Source of the DNA: JBLEFH01 sp047345645
GTDB lineage: Bacteria > Pseudomonadota > Alphaproteobacteria > Rhodobacterales > Rhodobacteraceae
Strand: one strand, 5' to 3'
DNA length: 64,000 nt
NCBI GenBank assembly: GCA_047345645.1
Contig: JBLEFH010000008.1
The notes under the pieces are model-generated. The model ran no database searches. It was not told the origin of the DNA and saw nothing but the letters and a program-made list of their open reading frames with translations. The position numbers were made by a program, and so were the translations under genes. This document shows positions 44,451 to 51,940 of the stretch, in pieces. Within the stretch, counting starts at the first letter, position 1, and each line of letters starts with the position of its first letter.

Positions 44451-44476
44451 AAACGGCCCCAAACGGGGCCGTTTTT
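44451..44476 (+). terminator. Rho-independent terminator after icd
   Basis: A perfect ten-base stem, AAACGGCCCC at 44451-44460 and GGGGCCGTTT at 44465-44474, with a four-base loop and a T run. It lies 27 bases after the icd stop, between icd and the convergent exported-protein gene. Confidence 0.9.
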
Positions 44477-44556
44477 CATTGCGCTCATAAAGTGGCGCGG
44501 AAGCTGTTGGTTTTGAACGGAGAAAAGGTGCTCCTTCGCTCCTCGCTGCTTAACCG

Positions 44557-45231
44557 TTAAGCCGCTCTCCGCCGCGCCATCGCGCCAAGACCCACAAGCC
44601 CCAACCCCATCAGAAACGCGCCGCCCGGAAGCGGCACCGGGGCGATCACTTCGTCATAGACGAAATTGGTAAACCGCGCGTGGTGGTCCTCCTGAAGAAG
44701 CGTCTGATCGTCGCTCAACTCCGGGAAACCGTCCAGCGACAGGCTAATTTCCAGCCGGTCAATCTGCTGAAACGCATCGGGGAAACGATAGGTATAGGCC
44801 TGATCCACCGTCGCAAAACGCGTATAGACCTCAGCAACCTTCTGCCCGTCGCGATAGCCCGTGAACCGGCCATCATCCCAAATCGCCTCTTCGATGATCG
44901 TCTCGCCCTCGAAGGTCTCGGGATCAAAGACAAAACTCTCGATCAGAAAGCCATTCCCGAGAGAGTCGATATCAATCGAATTCGCGGTAAACGTCGCGCC
45001 ATCGCGCTTCTCGAACGCGGTGCGGCCGGTCCAGGGACCAATCGCAAAATCCATATGGAGCCCTTCCTCGGGCGCAAATCCGATATGCTGAAGGTCCGAT
45101 ACGAGGAATTCGTCCTGCGACACTTTTTTCTTAAAAGGGTTCTTCAACCCACTGAAATCCAAAGGCAATACAGCTGCCTGAACATGTGATGCGGACAGCA
45201 CAGCCCCCACCACCAATAACCTTAACGCCAT
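44557..45231 (-). CDS. Exported protein with VPLPA-CTERM sorting signal
   Basis: A 224-residue secreted protein without a recognised functional domain. A signal peptide covers residues 1-19 (ending SASHVQA). The last 30 residues show VPLPGG, a hydrophobic span FLMGLGLVGLGAMA and RRRAA, which is the VPLPA-CTERM form of the PEP-CTERM signal handled by exosortase/rhombosortase-like systems. The middle looks beta-rich with acidic loops. The function is unknown; surface display or cell-envelope anchoring is inferred. It follows hemC on the same strand after an 82-base gap. Confidence 0.75.
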   Translation of the reverse strand: MALRLLVVGAVLSASHVQAAVLPLDFSGLKNPFKKKVSQDEFLVSDLQHIGFAPEEGLHMDFAIGPWTGRTAFEKRDGATFTANSIDIDSLGNGFLIESFVFDPETFEGETIIEEAIWDDGRFTGYRDGQKVAEVYTRFATVDQAYTYRFPDAFQQIDRLEISLSLDGFPELSDDQTLLQEDHHARFTNFVYDEVIAPVPLPGGAFLMGLGLVGLGAMARRRAA

Positions 45232-45313
45232 CTATCCCTCCTAAGTCCACCTTAAGGTTAAACGCCGCGCCCCCGAGTGAAAGCCCAAAATACGTAAAGT
45301 TTCGATACGCTAT

Positions 45314-46282
45314 TCAGATGAGCGAAAAGAAGCCGGTTCCGCCCTTTTTCTTTAACTCTGCGGCCAAATCGGCGCCCAATTCGGCGGCATCAGCCTCTGC
45401 ACCGCGGCGTTCGCCCGCATGCTGAGCCGATCCATCAGGCGCAATAATCTCGCCGCGAAGCCAAATCTCGCCACCGTTCAGCTCCGCGAAACCGCCAATC
45501 GGCGTGTTGCAACTCCCATCGAGCCCCGCCAGAAAAGCCCGTTCGGCACGAAGCTGGATTTCCGTCGGCTCATGGTTAATCGGCGCCAGTATATCCGCGA
45601 TCCGCTGATCGGTTTCGCGCTGCTCAATCCCGATCGCGCCTTGCGCCACGGCGGGCAGCATGTCCTCCACCGGGATCGGCACCCCCACGGTGTCCGCCAT
45701 CCCAAGACGATGCAATCCGGCGGTCGCGAGAAAGGTCGCCTCCGCGACGCCATCGCGCAATTTCTGCATCCGCGTCTGCACATTGCCGCGAAATTCAACG
45801 ACCTCCAGATCCGGCCTTTTGTGCAAAAGCTGCGCACGCCGACGCAAACTCGACGTCCCGACCACCGCATGTTCCGCCAACTCATCAATGGCTTGCACGG
45901 AAAAGCTCACAAGCGCATCCCGCACATCCTCGCGCGGCAGATAGCAGGTCAGCGCGAGGCCATCGGGCAGCACCGTCGGCATATCCTTCATCGAATGCAC
46001 CGCAATATCGATCCCGCCCGAGAGCAACGCTTCCTCGATTTCCTTGGTAAACAGACCCTTGCCGCCAACCTCCCGCAACGCCCGATCTTGGATCCGGTCG
46101 CCCGAGGTTTTGATGACCACCACCTCAAACGCCTCTTCGGGCAGGCCATGCGCCTCCATTAACCTTCCGCGCGTCTCGTAAGCCTGCGCCAGCGCCAAAG
46201 GCGAGCCGCGCGTGCCAATTTTTACGGGAGCGTCAAAAACCGTCATATCTTCGGGACCTTTCGGGCGATCAGGCGTTTCCAA
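45314..46282 (-). CDS. hemC: Porphobilinogen deaminase (hydroxymethylbilane synthase)
   Basis: Assembles four porphobilinogens into hydroxymethylbilane in heme synthesis. KIGTRGSPLALAQA opens the fold, VHSMKDMP is the catalytic Asp region, and the cofactor Cys is in GLDGSCNTPIGG (Cys258 from this start, Cys246 from the ATG). Start is ambiguous: a TTG at 46282 has a strong GGAGG site before it, whereas the ATG at 46246 (310 residues) has only a weak one. It is divergent from hemE, 64 bases away. Confidence 0.93.
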   Translation of the reverse strand: METPDRPKGPEDMTVFDAPVKIGTRGSPLALAQAYETRGRLMEAHGLPEEAFEVVVIKTSGDRIQDRALREVGGKGLFTKEIEEALLSGGIDIAVHSMKDMPTVLPDGLALTCYLPREDVRDALVSFSVQAIDELAEHAVVGTSSLRRRAQLLHKRPDLEVVEFRGNVQTRMQKLRDGVAEATFLATAGLHRLGMADTVGVPIPVEDMLPAVAQGAIGIEQRETDQRIADILAPINHEPTEIQLRAERAFLAGLDGSCNTPIGGFAELNGGEIWLRGEIIAPDGSAQHAGERRGAEADAAELGADLAAELKKKGGTGFFSLI

Positions 46283-46346
46283 TTGCGCCTCCGTCTCTTA
46301 GGGTGGCGCGCGGAAAATTGCAAAGGCCCGATCCGAAGGACCCGTT

Positions 46347-47372
46347 ATGACAAAACTGCTGCTGCGCGCTTTGAATGGTGAAACGCTTCCAACGCCGCCG
46401 ATTTGGTTAATGCGTCAGGCCGGGCGCTATCTGCCGGAATATCGTGCGACGCGGGCCAAAGCGGGTGGATTTCTCGATTTATGCTATACGCCCGAGCTCG
46501 CCGCCGAAGTGACGTTGCAACCGATCCGCCGTTTCGAGCTCGACGCAGCCATTCTATTCGCGGATATTCTTCTGGTTCCTCAAGCGCTTGGCCTCGATCT
46601 TTGGTTTGAACCGGGGGAAGGCCCGCGCCTGTCGACCATCACCGATAGCAAAGGCGTCGATGCGCTCCGCCCGGTCGATGAGATCGACGCGACGCTCTCG
46701 CCCATCTATGAAACGGTTAAAATCCTGCGTCAGGAACTGCCGAAAGAAACGCCCCTCATCGGCTTCGCCGGCGCGCCCTGGACCGTCGCGACCTATATGA
46801 TCGCAGGCCGCGGCACAAAGGATCAGGCCCCTGCCCGCGCGATGATTTACCGTGATCAAGCCGCGTTTGATCGCCTGATGAATCGTGTCACCGAGGCCAC
46901 GATTCACTATCTTCGCCAGCAAATTCTGGCCGGTGCCGAAGTGGTCAAGATTTTCGACAGCTGGGCCGGAAGCCTGCCCGGCGGGCTTTTCGACCGCTAT
47001 GCGCTAGCGCCTGCAAAGACAATCACAGCCGCGCTCCGGGCCGAATTCCCCGATGTGCCCGTGATTGGTTTCCCGCGCGGCGCCGGTGGTAACTATTTGA
47101 AATTTGCGAAGGAATCGGGCGTACAAGGCATGGGTCTCGACACCAATGTCTGCCCCAAATGGGCCGCCGAAAATCTCCAACCGCATCTCTGCGTCCAAGG
47201 CAATCTCGACCCGCTGCTGATGGTCAAAGGCGGCGACGCGCTCACCCGCACCGCCCGCGAGATCCGGGATGCACTGTCAGGCGGCCCGCATATCCTTAAC
47301 CTTGGCCACGGGATCACGCCCGAAGCGGACCCGGAAAATGTCGCCCGCCTGATCGACGCGATCCGAACATAA
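46347..47372 (+). CDS. hemE: Uroporphyrinogen decarboxylase
   Basis: Decarboxylates uroporphyrinogen III to coproporphyrinogen III; 341 residues. The signature IWLMRQAGRYLPEYR is near residue 20, and FAGAPWTVATYMI is the second family signature. FDSWAGSLPGG and GLDTNVCPKWA complete the barrel. It is divergent from hemC, so the two heme steps probably share the short control region between them. A terminator follows at once. Confidence 0.97.
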   Translation: MTKLLLRALNGETLPTPPIWLMRQAGRYLPEYRATRAKAGGFLDLCYTPELAAEVTLQPIRRFELDAAILFADILLVPQALGLDLWFEPGEGPRLSTITDSKGVDALRPVDEIDATLSPIYETVKILRQELPKETPLIGFAGAPWTVATYMIAGRGTKDQAPARAMIYRDQAAFDRLMNRVTEATIHYLRQQILAGAEVVKIFDSWAGSLPGGLFDRYALAPAKTITAALRAEFPDVPVIGFPRGAGGNYLKFAKESGVQGMGLDTNVCPKWAAENLQPHLCVQGNLDPLLMVKGGDALTRTAREIRDALSGGPHILNLGHGITPEADPENVARLIDAIRT

Positions 47373-47398
47373 AAAACGCGACCCGAAGGCCGCGTTTT
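47373..47398 (+). terminator. Terminator between hemE and alaS
   Basis: The stem AAAACGCG at 47373-47380 pairs with CGCGTTTT at 47391-47398. An inner CC/GG pair and one mismatch surround a short loop. It follows the hemE stop directly and lies six bases beyond the end of convergent alaS, so it probably serves both genes. Confidence 0.75.
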
Positions 47399-47404
47399 CA
47401 AAGG

Positions 47405-50059
47405 TTAAGAAGAAAGCTGAACGCGCACCGCGTCCAAACCCTCCTGCGCTTTGGACGCATCCGGCGCACCGCCCTGAGCCATATCCGGACGACCACCGCC
47501 ACCCTTCCCGCCCATGGCTTCCACCGCGGCCTTAACCAAATCGACGGCCGATACAGCGTCTGTCAAATCCTCGGTCACACCCGCCGCCACGGCCGCCTTT
47601 CCGCCCGCGTCGGCGATCAGCACGACAACGCCAGACCCGATCCGCTTTTTCTGCTCATCAATGAGCCCGCGCAAATCCTTGGCTGACACGCCTTCAAGAT
47701 GTTGCAGGATCGCATTGTAATCACCGATTTTTTCGCCGCTTGCCTGCCCTCGATCACCGCCGAGCGCGACCTTCTTGCGCAACTCCGCAACCTCATTCTG
47801 CAGCGCCTGCCGCTCGGAAAGCAGCGCCGTCACTCGGTCCGCCGCTTCTTCCGGCCGCGTTTTCAGCGCGGCCGAGACATCATCAAGCAGCGCCACACGC
47901 GCGTTAAGATATTGCGCCGCCGCATCGCCGCTCAGCGCCTCGATTCGGCGCACCCCGCTGGACGACGCCTCCTCACCAACGATCACCATTTGCCCAATTT
48001 CGCCGAGGCGCGTGACATGCGTCCCGCCGCAAAGTTCCAGCGAATAGGTGTCGCCCTTCGGTCCCAAACCGGTTTCGGGCGCGGTTCCCATCGACACGAC
48101 GCGCACCTCATCGCCATATTTCTCGCCAAACAATGCTCGCGCACCAAGCTCTTTGGCCTCATCCGGCGTCATGACACGGGTCTCAACCGCGCCATTTTGA
48201 CGGATTTTCGCATTCACCGCCGTCTCAATCTCCCGCATCTGCGCGGGCTCAACCCGTTTACTATGCGAAAAATCGAAGCGCAGACGATCTGGCGCCACCA
48301 GCGAGCCGCGCTGCGCAATATGATCGCCAAGCGTGCCGCGAAGTGCCTCATGCAGCAAATGTGTTGCCGAATGGTTCGCGCGAATCTGATTGCGCCGCGC
48401 CGAATCCACGGCGAAATGCGCCGCTTCGCCATTAGAGAGTATGCCTTCGGTGACGGTCGCCATGTGCAAAAACACGCCGGCTTTGCGTTTGACATCAGTG
48501 ACTTCCGCGCGACCCTTCGCGCCGATAATCGCGCCAGTATCGCCAACCTGACCACCCGCTTCACCGTAAAACGGCGTCTGGTTGGCCACGATGATCACCT
48601 GATCGCCCGCCTGCGCCTCATTAACCTTCGCGCCATCTTTCACGATCGCGCGGATATGCGCATCGCTGGCCTCGCTGTCGTAACCAAGAAATTCGGTCGC
48701 GCCGCTCTCATCCGCAATATCAAACCAAATCGCCTCATCCGCAGCATCGCCGGACCCCGCCCAAGCGGCGCGCGCCTTGGTTTTCTGCTCGGTCATCGCG
48801 TCGTCAAAACCGGCAATGTCGACCTCACGCTGTTTCTCGCGGAGCGCATCCTGCGTTAAATCCAGCGGGAAACCATAGGTATCATAAAGCTTAAAAGCGA
48901 CATTGCCCGGCAGGGTCGCGCCCTCGGGCAGCTTTGCCAACTCGTCATCAAGGAGTCGTAAACCACGATCCAGCGTTGTTTTAAAACGCGTTTCTTCGAG
49001 CTTTAACGTTTCCTCAATCAGCGGCTGTGCCTGACCAAGTTCCGGGAACGCCTGCCCCATCTGCTGCACCAAGGCCGGAACAAGACGATACATCACGGGA
49101 TCCTGCGCGCCGAGAAGATGCGCGTGACGCATTGCACGACGCATGATGCGGCGCAGCACATAGCCGCGGCCTTCATTGGAGGGCAAAACACCATCGGCGA
49201 TCAGGAAAGAGGTCGACCGCAAATGGTCTGCAATCACCCGATGATGCACATTTTTCGCGCCATCCGGGTCGACATTCGTCGCATGAGCCGAAGCCTCGAT
49301 CAGCGCGCGCATCAGATCCGTGTCGTAATTGTCGTGTTTCCCCTGAAGCACCGCACCGACACGTTCCAAACCCATGCCGGTATCAATCGACGGGCGCGGC
49401 AGATTCACGCGGCTGCCATCTTCCTGCTGATCATACTGCATGAAAACGAGATTCCAGATCTCGATGAACCGGTCCCCATCCTCTTCCGGACTTCCCGGAG
49501 GACCGCCCCAAATATGTTCACCATGATCGTAAAAAATTTCGGAGCAAGGCCCGCAAGGTCCCGTCGCGCCCATCGACCAGAAATTGTCCGAGGTCGCGAT
49601 GCGAATAATCCGGTCATCAGGCAGACCCGCGACCTTCTTCCAAAGATCCGCCGCCTCATCATCATCGTGGTAAATGGTGACGAGCAGCTTCTCCTTGGGC
49701 AGACCAAATTCGCCGGTGATCAAATCCCAAGCCAGGGGGATCGCCCGCTCCTTGAAATAATCCCCAAAGGAAAAATTCCCAAGCATTTCAAAAAATGTGT
49801 GGTGCCGCGCGGTGTAACCAACATTGTCGAGATCATTATGCTTACCGCCGGCACGAACACATTTCTGGCTGCTCGTCGCTGTGGAATAGTCGCGCGTTTC
49901 CACGCCGGTAAAGACATTCTTGAACGGCACCATCCCCGCATTGATGAACATCAGGCTGGGATCGTTGCGCGGAACCAGCGGGGCGCTCGGGACAACTTCA
50001 TGTCCCTCTTTCTCAAAATGGTTAAGAAATGAGCGACGAATATCATTCAGGCTAGGCAT
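47405..50059 (-). CDS. alaS: Alanyl-tRNA synthetase
   Basis: Class II synthetase of 884 residues charging tRNA-Ala. The catalytic domain starts MPSLNDIRRSFLNHFEKEGH. The editing domain has the zinc-binding HSATHLLHEAL and CGGTHVTRLGEIG. A C-terminal Gly-rich segment (GGKGGGGRPDMAQGG) precedes the tail, as usual. It lies downstream of recA on the same strand, the common recA-alaS order, with a GC hairpin between. Confidence 0.97.
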   Translation of the reverse strand: MPSLNDIRRSFLNHFEKEGHEVVPSAPLVPRNDPSLMFINAGMVPFKNVFTGVETRDYSTATSSQKCVRAGGKHNDLDNVGYTARHHTFFEMLGNFSFGDYFKERAIPLAWDLITGEFGLPKEKLLVTIYHDDDEAADLWKKVAGLPDDRIIRIATSDNFWSMGATGPCGPCSEIFYDHGEHIWGGPPGSPEEDGDRFIEIWNLVFMQYDQQEDGSRVNLPRPSIDTGMGLERVGAVLQGKHDNYDTDLMRALIEASAHATNVDPDGAKNVHHRVIADHLRSTSFLIADGVLPSNEGRGYVLRRIMRRAMRHAHLLGAQDPVMYRLVPALVQQMGQAFPELGQAQPLIEETLKLEETRFKTTLDRGLRLLDDELAKLPEGATLPGNVAFKLYDTYGFPLDLTQDALREKQREVDIAGFDDAMTEQKTKARAAWAGSGDAADEAIWFDIADESGATEFLGYDSEASDAHIRAIVKDGAKVNEAQAGDQVIIVANQTPFYGEAGGQVGDTGAIIGAKGRAEVTDVKRKAGVFLHMATVTEGILSNGEAAHFAVDSARRNQIRANHSATHLLHEALRGTLGDHIAQRGSLVAPDRLRFDFSHSKRVEPAQMREIETAVNAKIRQNGAVETRVMTPDEAKELGARALFGEKYGDEVRVVSMGTAPETGLGPKGDTYSLELCGGTHVTRLGEIGQMVIVGEEASSSGVRRIEALSGDAAAQYLNARVALLDDVSAALKTRPEEAADRVTALLSERQALQNEVAELRKKVALGGDRGQASGEKIGDYNAILQHLEGVSAKDLRGLIDEQKKRIGSGVVVLIADAGGKAAVAAGVTEDLTDAVSAVDLVKAAVEAMGGKGGGGRPDMAQGGAPDASKAQEGLDAVRVQLSS

Positions 50060-50103
50060 AAACTCTCCGCGACATGCTATCGAGCCTGTCTAGCGCTGTG
50101 TCC

Positions 50104-50129
50104 GGCCCGCCGTCAATGTGCGGCGGGCC
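50104..50129 (-). terminator. GC-rich hairpin between recA and alaS
   Basis: A perfect nine-base stem, GGCCCGCCG at 50104-50112 and CGGCGGGCC at 50121-50129, with an eight-base loop. It lies nine bases past the recA stop. There is no U run on the minus strand, so it is either a weak terminator, an attenuating element or an mRNA-stabilising hairpin that lowers alaS relative to recA. Confidence 0.45.
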
Positions 50130-50137
50130 AAGCGCGA

Positions 50138-51199
50138 TCAGTCGTCGAGCACCGCATCAGATGGCGCAGCATCGAGTGCTTTCAAGCCCGCGACTTCGCG
50201 CAACTTGCTTTCAACTTCACGGGCGATATCAGGGTTTTCCTTCATGTAGCGCTTCGCATTTTCGCGCCCCTGCCCGATCCGCTCATCGCCATAGCTGTAC
50301 CAGCTGCCCGATTTCGAGAGCATCCCCTTGGCAACGCCCATATCGACCAGCTCACCCACTTTGGAGATGCCTTCACCATAAATGATATCGAATTCCGCCT
50401 CGCGGAACGGCGGCGCCATCTTGTTCTTCACCACTTTCACGCGGGTCTGGTTGCCGATCACCTCGTCCCGATCCTTGATCGACGAGATCCGGCGAATATC
50501 GAGACGCACCGAAGAATAGAATTTCAGCGCATTACCGCCCGTCGTCGTCTCCGGCGAGCCAAACATGACGCCGATCTTCATGCGAATCTGGTTAATGAAA
50601 ATCACGGTGCAGTTAGACCGGCTGATCGACGCCGTCAGCTTACGCATCGCCTGGCTCATCAGACGGGCCTGCGCGCCAACCTGCGCATCGCCCATATCGC
50701 CCTCAATCTCCGATTTCGGCGTCAGAGCGGCAACCGAGTCGACAACAACCAGCGACACCGCGCCGGAGCGCACTAGCGTGTCTGTAATTTCAAGGGCTTG
50801 CTCACCCGTATCCGGCTGTGAAATCAGCAGATCGTCAAGGTTAACACCAAGCTTCTTGGCATAGCCCGGATCCAGCGCATGTTCCGCATCAACGAAGGCC
50901 GCGATGCCACCTTTTTTCTGCTCTTCCGCCACCATATGCAGCGTGAGCGTCGTTTTCCCGGAGCTTTCCGGACCGTAAATCTCAACCACCCGGCCGCGGG
51001 GGATCCCGCCAATTCCGAGCGCAATATCAAGGCCTAACGAGCCCGTCGGAATGGACGCGACTTCAATCACCGGGCTGTCCTGTCCCAGCCGCATGATCGA
51101 GCCTTTACCAAAATTCCGTTCAATCTGACCCAGTGCCGATTCCAGCGCTTTTTGCTTATCCATCTTGCCCGGAAGCCTCTCTGCAAACATATCAGTCAT
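50138..51199 (-). CDS. recA: Recombinase RecA
   Basis: DNA strand-exchange protein and co-protease of LexA; 353 residues. Walker A is GPESSGKTT near residue 70, and the signature ALKFYSSVRLDIRRI is at about 220. The C-terminal tail is acidic (ending AVLDD). An SOS box lies 41 bases before the start, so LexA should control it. It is divergent from a sulfotransferase-like gene. Confidence 0.97.
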   Translation of the reverse strand: MTDMFAERLPGKMDKQKALESALGQIERNFGKGSIMRLGQDSPVIEVASIPTGSLGLDIALGIGGIPRGRVVEIYGPESSGKTTLTLHMVAEEQKKGGIAAFVDAEHALDPGYAKKLGVNLDDLLISQPDTGEQALEITDTLVRSGAVSLVVVDSVAALTPKSEIEGDMGDAQVGAQARLMSQAMRKLTASISRSNCTVIFINQIRMKIGVMFGSPETTTGGNALKFYSSVRLDIRRISSIKDRDEVIGNQTRVKVVKNKMAPPFREAEFDIIYGEGISKVGELVDMGVAKGMLSKSGSWYSYGDERIGQGRENAKRYMKENPDIAREVESKLREVAGLKALDAAPSDAVLDD

Positions 51200-51239
51200 T
51201 GCTTATTTCACATCCTTCTTCTCGCGGCAATATGCCGAT

Positions 51240-51254
51240 GTTCTGCTCTTGTTC
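51240..51254 (-). promoter_or_regulatory. LexA-binding SOS box upstream of recA
   Basis: On the plus strand GTTC at 51240-51243 and GTTC at 51251-51254 are seven bases apart, i.e. GAAC-N7-GAAC in the direction of recA. This matches the lexA box in this window and the alphaproteobacterial consensus. It lies in the 144-base region shared with the divergent gene at 51344, whose promoter could also be affected. Confidence 0.9.
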
Positions 51255-51343
51255 CTAAATGAACCCAAAACGAGAACATTTCAAGGTTTTTGTGATTCCA
51301 TATGACCGAGAGTTTCTTTAGAACGGATTAAAACGGAGGAAAA

Positions 51344-51940
51344 ATGCTCGCATCGCTGTCCCATAAACTGGTTTTTTTGGCGATGACGAAGGCGGGATCA
51401 AGCGCCGTCGAGGCGGCATTTGCGCCGCACTGCGAAGTTATTCTGTCGAAAGCGCCAAATATTAAGCATATGCGCTATCGGCGGTATGAGAAGGTCGTTT
51501 TGCCGTTTCTGGAAAGGTTAACAGACGGCCCTTTCGAGAGTTTCGCGATCCTCCGCGATCCCATTGACTGGCTCGAAAGTTGGCACCGTTACCGCGCGCG
51601 ACCGGAGTTAAACGGCCACCCGAACAGCACTTCAGACATGACCTTCGAGACCTTCGCCGAACGCTATTTGTCCCGTAATGACGAGACTTTACGTCCGATC
51701 GGTCGCCCTAAGGAGTTTCTGAAATCAACCACCCGCACCATCGGCCCGGATCACCTTTTCCGCTATGATCGCATGAAGGACGTCGCCGCGTTCCTGTCGC
51801 TACGGCTTGGTAAAGACATCCAGTTTCCAAAAACCAATGTCTCCCCGGATATTGGCCCGCAAAGGCTCCCGCCAGAGCTGCGGCAGCGACTCAAGGATTA
51901 CTTCGCGCCAGAGTATTCGATCTTGGATTCACTCGCCTGA
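51344..51940 (+). CDS. Sulfotransferase-like P-loop protein
   Basis: A 198-residue protein of uncertain function. An N-terminal P-loop-like segment VFLAMTKAGSSAVEAAF resembles the PAPS loop of sulfotransferases, and FAILRDPIDWLESWHRYR matches their 3'-phosphate region. It is shorter than typical sulfotransferases, and similar roseobacter genes are sometimes labelled gamma-glutamyl kinase, which I find unconvincing. CGGAGGA precedes the ATG. It is divergent from recA, and its last 43 bases overlap the end of convergent cckA. Confidence 0.65.
   Translation: MLASLSHKLVFLAMTKAGSSAVEAAFAPHCEVILSKAPNIKHMRYRRYEKVVLPFLERLTDGPFESFAILRDPIDWLESWHRYRARPELNGHPNSTSDMTFETFAERYLSRNDETLRPIGRPKEFLKSTTRTIGPDHLFRYDRMKDVAAFLSLRLGKDIQFPKTNVSPDIGPQRLPPELRQRLKDYFAPEYSILDSLA

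Noticed and set aside
45241..45255. Near CtrA site (CTAA-N7-TTAA) upstream of the VPLPA-CTERM gene
   Set aside because: One half-site position is off and the site lies in the ribosome-binding leader ten bases before the start, so chance is a better explanation.
51261..51277. Second SOS box near recA (GAAC and GAAC)
   Set aside because: The spacing is nine bases instead of seven; only the box at 51240-51254 meets the consensus.
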